Both the position numbers and the translations under genes were made by a program. Below are positions 10,275-23,250 of a stretch of 64,000 bases of DNA, in pieces. The notes beneath the pieces are model-generated. The model was not told where the DNA came from, ran no database searches, and saw nothing but the letters and a program-made list of their open reading frames with translations. The stretch comes from Malania oleifera (taxonomy: Eukaryota; Streptophyta; Magnoliopsida; Santalales; Ximeniaceae), in the NCBI RefSeq assembly GCF_029873635.1, contig NC_080420.1, forward strand, positions 29,317,032 to 29,381,031, read 5' to 3'. Each line of letters starts with the position of its first letter. Within the stretch, counting starts at the first letter, position 1.

Positions 10275-12167
10275 TGTTGGCCTTACTAAGTTGATATTCC
10301 ATTTTGATGCTAACAAACAAGTAGGATCTAACATGCTTTATTTGAGTATTGTGTTTTCTAAAGAATTTAGATTGAAGGTACTCATGTAGCATGAATCAAT
10401 AATTGATAGCATGGAACAAAGTCTAAAGACCATAAGAGCATGATGATTAAAGAAGATTATCATAAGAGCTCAAAGTTCAAAATATTATGTGAGATCAGAT
10501 ATTAGCAACAAAGAAAGTTCAGAACAAAGGAGAATTTTTGAGAAATTAGGACAAGTCTCTGTAAGTACTTTAAGTTTATTCAAGTATGAAGTTTTCTTCT
10601 TGAAGCTCATTAAACAAAGAGACTTAGAGATCATAAGAAAATAACTTGGAACATGTTTTCAAAGTTAAAACAAATTTATATTTCAAGTAAAAATGAGAGA
10701 GAAATCAAAATTTGACTAAGGAAGAAATCTGTTTAGTTGACAGACGACTATGTGGTTATGGGCAGACGACTGAATAAATTAAAGACTTAAAGTTGAAACA
10801 CAGAAGCCTGACAGATGACTGTTAAGGCTCTCACAGACGATTGTTAGTGAAAAGTGAGAAGTCTATGAAGGTTTCACCAAACGACTGTCCACCTTATATG
10901 TTACTAAAAGGCTCGAGATTTCACATGGACAAACGACTGTCATCATATGGACGGACGACTGTCACCTTATATTTTGATCACAGATGCTACCACTCAAGGG
11001 ACAGATGACTGTCACCTTTCTGCCTATAACTATTGTCGTTGTAATTAATGGACAGACGACTGTCAGGACTTCACAGTCGCCTGCCTCGTAGAAATTTTCT
11101 GTTTTCCAACTGATATATTTTTTAAAATTCAAAAATATGGAAACTTAAATGAGTTTATTTTATGGAAACAAGTATGAGTATCCTTTGGGGAACAAGTAAA
11201 GAGGTTTTATACATCTATAAATACCCCTAAGACTCATTGAATTATACACCAAGATTACTAAGAGCTCACAATCTGCTGTTATACTCTCTCTCTCACTCTG
11301 AAATTCTGAAAGTGCCTAATATTGCTTTCATTCATGCTCAAATTAAGAAGTTCTTGCTGAATTCTCACTATGATTGATCATTGAGTTGCTGATTCTTTCA
11401 TTGAAAAATATCCATGGTGATAATTTTCTAAGAGCTTAATCTTGAAAATTCATATTCTGAATTTACTGAAGTGCATTAGTGTTTTAAACTTGTACTAATC
11501 AACTCTTTTAGGAGCAAGTCTTTGTACGTGCTGTTTCTTTATCATTATAATAGGGCTTGTTGACGATTTGAGTGTTGAATCGTTGGACCAAACAAGGGGA
11601 GATTGTTTGGAGAAGGCGGGCTCTAGCCTTATACAAGGAGCGCTTGTAATTGCTTTGTTCCGGCTGATAAAGGAACGATAATAGTGAATCCTTTGGTGGT
11701 TTGGCCAAGGGAGAGGACGTAGGCTGTGTTGAAGCCGAGCCTCGTAAAAAATCCTTGTGTTCTTCTTTCTCTACTCTACTCTTTATTTTTCAAGGATATA
11801 AATTGCGTGGTGTTTTAAATTTCAATTCTGAATGTTTGGTAGTTAAATAGACCGGAAGGTAATTCTTTTTGGATAAATCAACATTGATTGTGGAAACCGA
11901 AAGGGACTACGTTGGTTGATTATCCTTGACCTATTAATCTGAAAGTTTATTTAAAAGCTGAACATTGGGAAGAAAAATAATTGTGTTACAGGGCTTAAAT
12001 TGAGTGCAGCGAATTTTCACATATATTGTTACTTAAATTAAGAGTTTGATCTTGTTGTGATTGATTGTGATTGTTTCTAAGATTTGCAACTTAAAAGAAC
12101 TAATTCTAAAAGAAAAAATTTTTAAACCAATTCATCCCCCCCTCTTGGGAAGCTATTCTTAATTTCA
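10275..12167 (+). repeat. 3' LTR of element B
   Basis: It matches 822-2713 end to end, from TGTTGGCCTTAC to TTCTTAATTTCA. The motif array recurs at about 10738-11090 and the hairpin segment at 11713-11744. Sequence differences from the 5' LTR are scattered, mostly single substitutions, as expected after independent decay. Element A resumes at 12168, beginning with the target duplication. Confidence 0.95.
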
Positions 12168-12993
12168 CAAACAAAACATGGAATCTTTATAAATCAATTG
12201 AAGTATATTAGAGACTTGCTCAAAAGGTTTAATATGGAAGATGATAAAACTCTAGGAACACCAATGAGCTCTTCTTTAAAATTAGACAAAGACGAACAAG
12301 GCATACCAGTAGATGTTAAGCTCTATCGTGGGATGAGTGGCAGCTTACTATATCTGACTGCCAGCAGTCTTGACATAATGTTTAGCGTATGTTTGTGTGC
12401 ATGATTTCAGGTTGCACCTAAAGAGTCCCATTTATTAGCTATCAAAAGAATACTTAGATACCTGATTGGAACCATTAAACTTGAATTATGGTATCCTAAG
12501 TATACCTCCTTTGAGATTATCAGCTATTTGGATGCAGATTTTTTCGATAGCAAAGTAGATAGAAAAAGTACGAGCGGTACACGTCATTTCTTAGGACATT
12601 CTTTGCTATCTTAGTTTTCAAAGAAAAAAAAATTTAGTTGCTCTTTCCACAATTGAGGCAGAATATATAGCGTCTGGAAGTAGTTGTGCTCAAACGCTAT
12701 ACACAAAACAACAACTTTTGGATTTTGGACTACACTATGACACAGTTCCTATCAGATGTGACAATACTAGTGCAATAAACATCTCAAAGAATCCTATATT
12801 ACATTCACGAACTAAACACATAGAAATTAGACATCATTTTCTTCGTAACCATGTGCAAAAAGGAAATGTGACACTTGAGTTTGTACGCACAGATGAACAA
12901 TGGGCAGACTTATTCATGAAACCACTTCCGAAGGATAAAATTATCCAAATTAGACGTGAATTAGGTCTGATGCATAGTCGAGAAGTTGCCTAA
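12168..12993 (+). pseudogene. Element A: end of reverse transcriptase and RNase H (broken)
   Basis: Reading resumes with the RT thumb (KYIRDLLKRFNMEDDK near 12200 and GSLLYLTASSLDIMFSV near 12338). It continues in other frames to RNase H with CDNTSAINISKN near 12756, RTKHIEIRHHFLRNH near 12810 and the terminal RRELGLMHSREVA. Stops or shifts lie near 12403, 12600 and 12630. The join with position 816 across element B is codon-exact. A and B are related but clearly different subfamilies. Confidence 0.92.
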
Positions 12994-13720
12994 AATTACA
13001 TTAGACAACATAATTAAGTGGGAACAACTTAGATTAACATTAATATTTGGTTAAACATTTCACATTTGGAAAATTTTTCTCACATTTGGTATTAAACTCA
13101 AAGCATGGTGATTGCATGTTAAATTTTTTTATGGATACATGACACATGTTGATGCTCACATAAACCTTTGAATTTTAATGACTGATTTGCTTATCAATGC
13201 ATATGTAAATTGACACACTGTGCATGTTCACATTGAAATTTAATTCAACCACACAGATATACATTAGAAAGGGGGGAAGTAAATTGAATATCACAGGGAG
13301 ATATATTTCGCAGTATAATTTTAAAATATAAAAGTTGCATTCTTTTGCAAAGATGAGATATATTTCTGTCAGAACATTTTTATATTTGTACCTTTTTGAT
13401 GATGTCAAAGAGGGGGAGAAATCAAAGCAAAAATGATAAAATGATTTTTGGGAGAAGTTTGTAAGCAAAAATAAATTATGATTTTTCTTTTGTTAGCAAG
13501 AAGGAGAAGTAAGCAATATTTTTTTTTTTTCTTTAAAATAAATGTGGAGAAGAGTATACTATAGACATATATATTAGCAAAGATATTGCATATTCTACAA
13601 TGTGTATGAACTTCATTGTGGTAAACCATATTGCTATATAACTAAACTCTAAATTATGTATTATCTTAGGCGTATCCTATTTTTGCTCGTGTATTTGTCA
13701 TCATCAAAAAAAGGGGAGAT
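12994..13720 (+). other. 3' untranslated region of element A with several polypurine tracts
   Basis: There is no ORF3 here, unlike element B. Purine tracts occur near 13268 (AAAGGGGGGAAG), 13410 (AGAGGGGGAGAAA), 13500 (AAGGAGAAG) and directly before the LTR at 13707-13719 (AAAAAAGGGGAGA). The multiple tracts again point to a Sirevirus-like element. Confidence 0.75.
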
Positions 13721-15675
13721 TGTTGACTTTATGAGTCCAATCCTATTTTGATAATGAAAAATCACTTGGTATTTGACCTGTGCAATTGAGTATGTGAACA
13801 GGATCATGAGTTAGAATACACGAATGGTGAACTTAATATGGAAGCCATAAGGAACCTAAAGCACATATCACTTGGCTTAATCCATGGAACTAGAAGAATA
13901 AAAGGATGAAGAAGCAAGCTTCAAGTTCAAGATCTTTAATAGGAATGGGTATTTAGAATTGAATGTATTTACATATTTCATATGATTTAATTCGAAGCAC
14001 AAATATTTCCTAAATAGACCTTAGGACTCATGCATTTCACGAAAGATTCATTTACATTAGTTCTAGGTTGAATAAATTTTTTGAGGCAAATTTTAGAGGC
14101 CTCATCAACGAACCTCATGGCCTCGTCGACGAATGTACGAAGGCCTCTTGGCAATAAGCAATGTTGTCTCGTTGACGAAAAAATACCGAAAGCCCAAAAA
14201 GTTCAGATAGTGCTCTTGTCAACAAACTCATGGCCTCATTGATGAACGTACCCATTCATCGACGAATGTCGTGGCGTAAAATGACTTTTCAATGCAAACA
14301 CGAACGTAAATATGATATTTTACATGATCTAATGGTCAGAAATGATTTAGATGGTGAGATTGATTATAAACCTAAACTCTAAACTTTAGAGCATCACTTT
14401 TTGCACATCTATTGGGAGCCTTGAACTTTTTGCCTATCTCTTGAGAGCTTTGAACATATTGCATCAACCTTTGGCATACTCTTGAGAAGCCTTGAACATA
14501 TTGAAAGATTTTTGTCTGCACTACAAAGAATTCATATTTGTTTGGGCATTTGCATCTTCAAGATCCAAGCGAATACACACACAACTTTTGCTAATCTAGG
14601 TTGATCTTGAGGTGTGGAAAAATATTTTATTGAGGGTTCAATCTTCTATTAAACGGTCGTCTTCTCTATTATACGTTTATCTGAAATCTATTGGGAGCAA
14701 GAAACCTATTTTCCCCAATTTATTTGTTTGAAAAATCTTTTGGGAATAGTATTCTAAAGCTTGAATCCTTGTGATATTTAAAGGTATATTTTTATTCAAA
14801 AGGATTTACATTATTGGGCAAAAGGTACTTGAAAAATATTGTTTAAATCTTTGAAATATTCAAAGTCTTTTATTTTTTCAAAGATTTAACTTTATAAATT
14901 TTTTGATAGCAAGAACTTAAATCTACGGGTTATTCAAGATCATTTTTACAAGGGATCTTATTTTATATTCTTGCAACAAAGTACTCTAAAATAAAACCTA
15001 AGTTCTCCAAAGTTTTTATTTATAAAAATTAATTTTTGTGAGATATTGATTAAAGGGTAGATTTGTGAAGCATCTCATTCTTCATATAAAGATCATATTG
15101 TTACATACATATTGAGTTTCATGTTTTATCATATGATTATGTGATAGGTTTCTATTGTACTCACCAGCTTTGTGTAGAAGCATTTTAATTTTTGTAGAAA
15201 TTGTATTCATTATTTTGTATACACGGTTCGGGCTGTGAACCGGGATTGAGGAAGTAGCTATGCCTCTTGTAAGCAGCAGATTGTAAGGGAAGCTCTATCC
15301 CAGTTAAAGGAATGGATTTTTAGTGGAATCCTTGAGTGGGTTGCTCAAGGCGAGGACGTAGGCTAGGGTAGGCCGAACCTCGTAAAAATCATGTTTGTCT
15401 TCCCTCTTCCCTTAATTCTTTTTAATTTCCGCTTGCATTTAAATTATCTGCTTATTGTGTATGATCTGAACAAATGGTACGTTTGTGAGTAATTGGGTAA
15501 AAATTGTATGCTTGATAAAGACACACGTTAAATTGATTAATTGTGAAACATTAAGTTAGTTGTTAAGTAATTTGCAAGTTTGTAGTTGATAGTTTTCAAA
15601 ATTGGAATGTGAAGGACTTAAATTTTTGAAACACCCAATTCACCCCCCCCCCCTTTTGGGATACACCGAAGTTCA
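13721..15675 (+). repeat. 3' LTR of element A
   Basis: It starts TGTTGACTTTATG after the polypurine tract and ends ...GAAGTTCA after the C-rich block at 15641-15653. Its length of 1955 bp is similar to the B LTRs. It carries a TCGTCGACGA-type motif array (14098-14280), the conserved hairpin at 15351-15382 and an AT-rich U5. The sequence changes at 15676 to the minus-strand Copia X, which fixes the boundary. The 5' partner lies outside the window, so the target duplication (candidate CAATT at 15676) cannot be tested. Confidence 0.85.
14098..14280 (+). repeat. Palindromic TCGTCGACGA motif array in the A LTR
   Basis: Variants of CTCGTCGACGAA appear near 14099, 14126, 14167, 14210, 14233 and 14255. 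The copy near 14128 contains the perfect 10-bp palindrome TCGTCGACGA. Other copies have C-to-T or G-to-A changes, as expected from cytosine methylation decay. Confidence 0.75.
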
Positions 15676-17575
15676 CAATTAGTGTGAAGGACTTTGATCT
15701 TCTTATCAAATCGTGTGTTAATCATGGTGGCAAATTCAGTATAAATTTGTGGTAACCCAGACTGATTTTTCATCAGATATATGTAAGTAAATCTAGAAGA
15801 ATCATTAATGAACAATACAAAATATTAAGAACCACCCATTATAAGGGTTAGAGATGGATCCCAAACTTCTGAATGAATTAAATCAAAAGGTGCATGAGAT
15901 ATGAAATAAATCTTATTAAAGGACAAAGTTGGTTATTTAGTAGTTCGACATGAAATACATTGAAAAGCGCACTTTTAAACATCACCAAGCAAACCACATT
16001 TAATTAAAAGTTGAAGTGTGCTAATAGAAGCATGACCTACCGATAACGTCATATAGACAACTTAAAGGAAGTGGAGCTTTAGGGTGTAGACCCAATAGGG
16101 AGATGTAAAGATATAAGCTCACACTGACATCTAATTTGACGCCCTATCGCAAGAATCTGCCCCATTTTCGGATTCTGCATTTGACAACCAATAGAGGTAA
16201 ATGTAAGTTTGGGTCTAAGATTATGGAGTTATATATCCAATAGAGATAAGATTATTGAACAATTTGGGAACAAGATAAATGTTGGGGAGTGCTAAGTTGG
16301 TTGTGAAAACACAACTAGTGTGACTAAAAAACATATGAGTTCCATCAACAATATGGATAATAAGTAAATTTGTAAAACTAGTAATTGTTGAAAAAGAAGT
16401 TGAAGGTACTAGTCATATGATTAGAACAATTTGAGTCAAATAGTTAAGGAAAATCACCTGCAAGTAAAAATAAAGCAATGGATGTGCTAGGAGATTATGA
16501 TATTACCTATTTAAGGAGAGAATGGACTAACAAATATGTTCAACTACAAGGGGTAGCGATGAAGATTCTTTAACAACATCAGTAATAGTAGTAGGGACGA
16601 GAGACTAACTTGTTTTGTTGAAATTCGAATAGGTTCTAGCTAGGTGCTTTTATAGGAAAATTTTCAATCAAGTGACCCTTTAATTTTCAATAATGGCACT
16701 TGAAAATGACATTGAAAGGACAATTAATAGAGATGTGTACTCTCTTACAACACACCCTACAATCTGGTAATCAGATATATTGTGTCTAGGTTTTTGGCAA
16801 TGACAACAAAATTTTATCCATCTTATAGGGATGAGAAGCAATAGTCAAAGCAACATCTTCTTGCAACGCCTTGAGGAGCTAAGGCAAGTCTTTTTAGAGA
16901 GCAATTCAAAAATTGCTTACTTAAATGTAGGTAGTGGACTTCCATGTAGTAGTAACGAACAAGAAAGTTCATAGACTTGTGCAAGGAAATGAGAAATTGA
17001 ATGAGGTGGAGTTGATCACAATGCATAAGGAATTTCTGAGCATCAACATTAGACTCCCACTTAGGTTTATAGAGTACCATTTGATCCCAAAGAATTTGCA
17101 TTTAAGCAAGATAGCCAACCCATACCTTATATATATAAGTAAGGTTGTGGTTATTACATTAATTTTCCAAAAGATCCCAAACTTTATTTGCAACCTTGAA
17201 CCATCCAAATTGCAAACAAATAGAAGGTTTGTATGTGTTACAAATCCAAGTAATGATTTGATTATTTTTGTTGTCGTGGTCTTTTAGACAATCTACAAGT
17301 TTGGCATCATAATCTTCTACAGTTTTAGTGGGTAATGTGATGTCAGTACTAGTGATGTATTGCTATAGTTTCCATCCTTTAAGAAAACTTCACATATTAT
17401 CAAACCAAGCTCTATATTTGTGGCCATCAAGAATGATGGTGGTAGGTTGAGAAAAGTCAAATTTCTCTATGCTAGTGCATTGGTAAGTAGATTCGAGAGT
17501 CGCGATATGACAATAAATGGTGATGAAGATTAGAACACAAATGTTGTGTTGGTGTTGATCAAGTAGCAACAATAG
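15676..17575 (-). pseudogene. Element X: minus-strand Copia gag to integrase (decayed)
   Basis: On the minus strand, read from right to left, gag starts near 17500 (FDFSQPTTIILDGHKYRAWF), continues through a capsid-like region (16823-17300), and has a zinc knuckle near 16810 whose last Cys is Tyr (CCHCQKPRHNISDY). Next come protease remnants, the pre-integrase zinc region near 15990 and the integrase start, with HSEVWDPS near 15870 and FINDSSRFTYIYLMKN near 15790. The gene ends at the second catalytic region, where the A LTR interrupts it. Many stops are present. RT and RNase H would lie left of A's missing 5' end, outside the window. Confidence 0.85.
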
Positions 17576-18310
17576 GCGATTGGCAGTGCGGTTATTGGAG
17601 TGGTGGAGCCACGGTGTTTAAGACACGTAGGAAAAGACATTAGAGAACTCCAAGGACTAATAAAGAGTCGTTTGGATAGACAGTATGATGACTTAGAAGG
17701 AGGGCTGACAACTTGAGAATTCGATGATAATCAGCATCAAGGCGGGGAGGTTACTGGATCATGGCTTATTATAGAATTAATGTCGCATGTAAGCAAATAG
17801 GGCAATGTAGATGGAGCAATAGTGGGGGAGTTATTAGTGGCTGAGAATGGAGGATAGCACTTAAGTGGGTGGCGATAGTGAAGGTGTGACTGGTGAGGCG
17901 ATAATGCTACTTGGGCGAGGTGGTGATGATGGAAAGTCATGCTATGGTGTGAGCATAGGTATGATGTTTCTCCGAGAGAGAGAGAGAGGGAGGGAGAAGC
18001 TTGTTGGTAACAAATGTGGTGGTAGCATTGTGGTTGTTCAAAGAGGGTGATAGCCTTGGATGATACTAATGACAGATAATCTATGAAGCATGCCTTTGTG
18101 CACCCATGAGAGAGGTAGTCAAGCAAGGAAGGGAGGAGAGGGAGACATTAATGGTGATAGCAGGGAGGGGAAAGTGTAGCAAAGGTGGTAGCGGTGAGGA
18201 GAGAGTGCAAAAAATAAGAAAGCTAAATTTCGACCCAATCATGTACTACTGGAACCGAATTCCAAAAATACCATGTACCACACATACACTCACGCTAATA
18301 GAATGAAAGG
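17576..18310. other. Purine-rich stretch right of element X, nothing recognised
   Basis: This stretch is GA-rich on the plus strand, with a GAGAGAGA run near 17976. Open frames on both strands are low-complexity (His/Ser-rich on minus, Gly/Glu-rich on plus) and resemble no family I know. It may be the 5' untranslated region or LTR of X, but I find no primer-binding site or repeat partner. Confidence 0.4.
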
Positions 18311-21300
18311 ATAGTTTGGTTTTTCTATAAAAATATTTAAAGAGAATTATACCCATTCATTTCAAAATTAATAAAATTAAAATTTGCTACACAATTATTT
18401 AGATAGTTATCATAAAATTTAAAAATTTGTTCATGCAATTACTATTGAAAAATGAGACATTCACAAGTGTATCATCTAAAATGCTAAGAAATTAAGATTG
18501 TGATTTAGAAGTTCATAATATATGGTCTAAGCCCATAGACCATAATTTAGAGCATGTGTGAAATGTGTATCTACTACTAATCATAATATAACAAATATGT
18601 TAAAATAAGACTTGAAATTTGTCGAATGTTTTCAAGTACCACTTGTCAAAATATGATGGCTTGGCTTCATGCAAATGCATAACTAGATGCGCCAATAGGG
18701 GCAAACTGCAATCATGAGCCTTGTGATGGCACCTACCGCTTTCCTCAAGGTGGGAAAAAACCCACCACCCTCGCATTGAATTGCAGAAAATAATTATTAA
18801 GGAATATTCCACTTGGGTTATTTTAAATGTGATCTCTCGTAAGAATTTTTATATTAGAAAAAAGAATTATTATTTCACGAGAATAGTTTGACATGGTTTG
18901 CTAAGCAAGATTTTTAATAATATAATATTTAAAAATGGACGACAAGAAAACAAGGAAAAAAAAGTGAGAGAAGAAGACGGGTCCTAATATAAATTATATT
19001 TAGGTGTAACTTATTTTTAGTGAGATTAATTGTCATATATATGTATCTCGATAATTAGTTTTGACAATAGTATCATAATTTAACACATTATTTTATATTA
19101 TTTGTTCAACATAATTGACAAAATATTGATAAATTCATATGAATAATATAAAATATATATGATATAAATTTATTTTTAGCGGATTAATTTTAATGTAAAA
19201 TTAATTGAGAAAAATAAAATACAGATATAAATCATAAGAGAATTGAAGGAGGATTTAAAATGTAAAATTTGAGTAAAATTTAAATATTTAATTTTTTAAC
19301 ATATAGAAAGTTGAATACTTATTAAATTACATGAGTTTATGTATTTATATATATATATATATATATAATATTATAATTTTTTAATATTAGAACTTTTGGG
19401 TGGAAGGTAAGTAAGAAAATAATCACTTATTCTAATTTTAATACATATAATATGTGTAAATAGAAATGTAACACAGTATATATATTTCTATATTTTTTAA
19501 TAATATTAATTAAAATTATTTCTATAATTTTGGTGGAGAAAAATTGTATTCGACTGTATATATTATATTGAATATTTTAAAAATATTTTCAATCATTTAT
19601 GCTAATTTTAATGTATATAATATACGTAAATAGAAATGTAACATGACATATATACTTTTATATTTTCGAAAAATATTAATTAAATATAATTCTATCCTTT
19701 AAATAGATGTAAATATAAACAAATACTGAAGAAAGTATAAACTTATAATTTGAATTAATTTTATAATATAAAATTTTTGAAAAGAAAGTGATGCAAAATT
19801 GTTGAGTTTGGATTATTTTTCAAAAATTTAATTAGTGAAATTCATTAATGTTGGAATGTTTAAATGTTGTTGAATAAAAAGAGAAAATATTTCTAATTTT
19901 TTTTTATAAAAAAAATTATTAAAATCAATGTAGAGAAAGGAATTTAGTGGGGCCGTGTGAGACCAAAGAAAAAGTAAATAGTTTAAAAAATAAATTAAAA
20001 ATTATTAAAAAATTAGTGGGGCTCGCATGAGGCCCATGCGGAGAGAGAAAAGAGAGGAAAAGATATAAGAAGGGCAAAAAAATTGTGTGGCCTGCGTGGC
20101 CCCCACATCTATTAGCAACACCACGTATCAATGCTAGGTTGAAACTCTAGATTCAGAAATCATATATATAGATTATACATACATGCATATAGATTATATG
20201 TAAATTGATGTAATGTAAAGTTTAATTGGATTATAAGTTAGATAAACTATTTTAGAAAACATTGACTCTATGTTTAGTAGAGGCCCTTAGATTTGGATTT
20301 GTGTGGACTTTTATAAGATGTAATTTACATTTGTATTGAATTTTATTCAAATTTGTACAAATCTAAATCTAAGACTTGAAATCTATATTCTCAAATGCAC
20401 CCTCATGAAAGAAAATGTAGAGGATATTATATATGTTTTTGTATCCTATTATCATGAAAAGTGAAATAGAAATAAATATATAATCAATTACTGAATAAAA
20501 AATTGAGTTTATACATAATTAATATTTGATTTTTAATTATATTAGTATTTTTTTTTATTTTTAATAATATTTTAAATGAAGAAACTACAAAGTGAAATCT
20601 CTTTTTTATTTATTCTTTAATTTTCTTAGATAAAATCTTTGATCCAAAGTACACACCAAAGAGAGACCTAGATTGTGTTTAGGGTTAGAATAAGTTTTTA
20701 TATACTTCAAATATTTTTCCTAATCTCAATTTAAGTAGAAACCTTAAGGGGGCATTTTGGTCATGACATTTTTCAAGATTGTGATGTCTTATGACACACT
20801 TGATTTTCATATTCATTTTAGTGTGAATGTTCACTTTCTTAGGAATAAAAGAATTCTCATAAAACATGAGCATTTTGTGTCACTTCTTCCCCATGGGTAC
20901 ATTTCGTGGGAATCTTAATTTCTTTTACAAAATTGTCCTCATTCTTTTGACTTTTGGACGACAATAACCCTACAATGTAATATAATAAAAATCTATTATT
21001 ATATTTAAAATAATAAATTATTAATAAAATAAGAATAGATCTTTCAAATAAATATAAATATTAATTATTTTTTATTAAAAAATAAACATAAAATGTTAAT
21101 TAAGGATATAAATTATAAAATGCTTATTAAAAATTAAGTAATATAATATTATTATTGCCTTATAAAATTTTAATATAACAGTTAATATTTTGGCACTATA
21201 ATATTGCCCTTAATTATTTCAGTTAATTAATTATTAAGTGTTAAATGAAAATTTTACGATACTAACATAATGGTCACCTTTTTGAAATACTTGCTGTCAG

Positions 21301-23245
21301 GATTTTTATGTTGAAGCAAACATAAACATAAAAATCTTGTGTATATTCCTGAAAATCTTATTTTGTGAATCAAGTCAAAATATTTTCCATGATTCTAAAG
21401 AATATTTTTTATATTGTGAACCAAATGACCTCTAAGTGCAGGGTTATTTATTTTAACAGTTTGTAAATAACTAATAAATTTATAATTCAATGAGTTTATC
21501 AACTTTTGAAACTTACCCATAAATAAAATTACCAACCTTTTAATATTAATTTCTACTTAACTTTTGTGATAATTAATGTTAATAATTTAATATATTAAAA
21601 TTTTCTATAGTTGTAATCATGGTTAAATTAAATTTTATTACTATTTATGGTTATTTATCAATTTGATTATTAATATTTATTACAAAAAAAATTATTTAAA
21701 ATATTCTCAATAGCTAAAAAATAATCCTTTAAATTTCTAAGGGTGTTTTAAATAGTAATCAAATTATTTATGGGGTGGTTTTAATTATTAATTATTATAT
21801 TTCTTACTTTATAAAATAATTTGAATTAATAATTCAATCATTATAAATGGTAATGATTAGAGAAATTATTAATTTAATTAGTTATTAAAAAATATTTATT
21901 CAATGATTAAAAAATTATAAATTCATGAGAAGGCTCCAAAACATTAATAATTTTATATATGACGATTCTGAAATTAAATATTTTATTTATTATTTCATAA
22001 ATTTATTCATTTATTAGTAGTTATTATAAAAATTGTTAATTCACTTACTAATGGCAGTTCAAAAGAATTACAGACTCTAGATTATACATAAAAAAAAAAT
22101 TATATCAATTATTAGTAGTTATTAAAAATATTAAGGGCAAGAGACACTTATCTCCCTTGGGATTTGTCAAAAAAGACAAATAAGATTTAAAAATTTTATA
22201 AACCCTGCTTGAGATTTCAAAAATCACACAAACTTTTTCTAACATTTTATTTTTAGAACACTTATACCCCTAAAAAAAAATTTTTTTTTTATTAAATATA
22301 AGGCAGACCTCTGTCTTTTTGACAAACCTCATAGAATAAAAATTTTGAAATCTGAAGAGAAGTTCCTAAGATTTTGAAACCTCAAGGGATGTCCTTATCA
22401 TTTTGTCAAAGGTTAATATCTTTTACCTAAATATTAGTTTAATTATTAATGGAGAATGTTTTAAGTATATAAAATTATTGTAATACAATAAAGATACAAT
22501 AGTATTTTCAATATATTTTTGTTTGTAACTGCTAAATGTCATGATGAATAATGTTTTTTAATTTTTAGTTTTGTTGCTTTAAAAATTTTATGATTTTCGG
22601 TATAAAAAGAAAACAATATGGATAGCCAATCTTGCTCAAGTTTCAAAAGAAATTCTAATGTAAATTTGTTTTTAACAATTTAAATTCAAATTTATTTATT
22701 TTTTCTAAATTTTAAATTTTCAAGAAATTGTAAATTTTGATGCTTATGCTAACAGTAGCAAATTAGCAGCAGTTGAGGGCAAACTAAGTTTGTCGTGGTT
22801 GTTATTCCTATCCGATAGCTATTTGTTTTTCTTGAAATTTATATAAGCATGATAATAGAAGAAAAAATTGAATACATAAAAAAAAAAAGATAAAATCTTA
22901 AATAACAAATAAAGCAAAAATAATCAAAATAAAAGACTAAACACAATATACCTAGATTATGCCCATATCTTTTACTTTTTGTATTGACCTAAAATAAAAA
23001 AAAATAGATGCATCAACAAACTAACATACACAATAAAACACCGAAGTTTTTTTCTAACAAACACTAAATTCTAGCTACCAGATAAAATTCAATTCAATTT
23101 TTTATAGACCTCCAATAAAAAGATCCATTGCAAAAACAATTCTAAATATGAGGTTATAAATTGCTAGTAGAAGAAAATGTAACATAAGAAACTTTTTAAA
23201 TAGTTGGGGTGCAACAAAGACATTGAAAATATGATTTTTTGATTC
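18311..23245. other. AT-rich intergenic DNA without recognisable genes
   Basis: Nearly 5 kb of AT-rich sequence holds only short chance ORFs. Visible features are a TA microsatellite near 19346-19369, two related stretches with near-identical AAATAGAAATGTAACA segments (about 19457 and 19630), and a stretch at 22136-22430 that reads like a decayed repeat (phrases such as CTCCCTTGGGATTTGTCAAA and CCTCAAGGGATGTCC in opposing arrangement). I find no exon, RNA gene or complete element. Confidence 0.6.
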
Positions 23246-23250
23246 CTAAG

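Larger units (their letters stand above)
822..12167 (+). mobile_element. Element B: complete Sirevirus-like Copia LTR retrotransposon inserted in element A
   Basis: Two direct repeats of about 1.89 kb (822-2713 and 10275-12167) begin TG and end CA. They flank a primer-binding site, gag-pol with Copia order (protease, integrase, RT, RNase H), an extra ORF and several polypurine tracts. The flanking 5-mers are CAAAT (817-821) and CAAAC (12168-12172), a target duplication with one change. Removing one copy restores the reading of element A's RT across the join. Long LTRs, an extra 3' ORF and repeated polypurine tracts are known Sirevirus traits. The first 240 bp of the LTRs differ at roughly 5 percent of sites, so the insertion is not recent. 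All ORFs carry frameshifts or stops. Confidence 0.95.

Noticed and set aside
17737..18126. 129-codon minus-strand frame right of element X
   Set aside because: His/Ser-rich low-complexity translation of purine-rich DNA, with no Copia motif and no support from either neighbour.
18600..18812. 70-codon minus-strand frame near 18.7 kb
   Set aside because: The GC content is higher than the surroundings, but I recognise no domain, splice site or repeat partner.
19925..20131. Short minus-strand frame in AT-rich DNA
   Set aside because: Hydrophobic, Phe/Leu-rich translation typical of AT-rich noncoding sequence, with no splice context or family.
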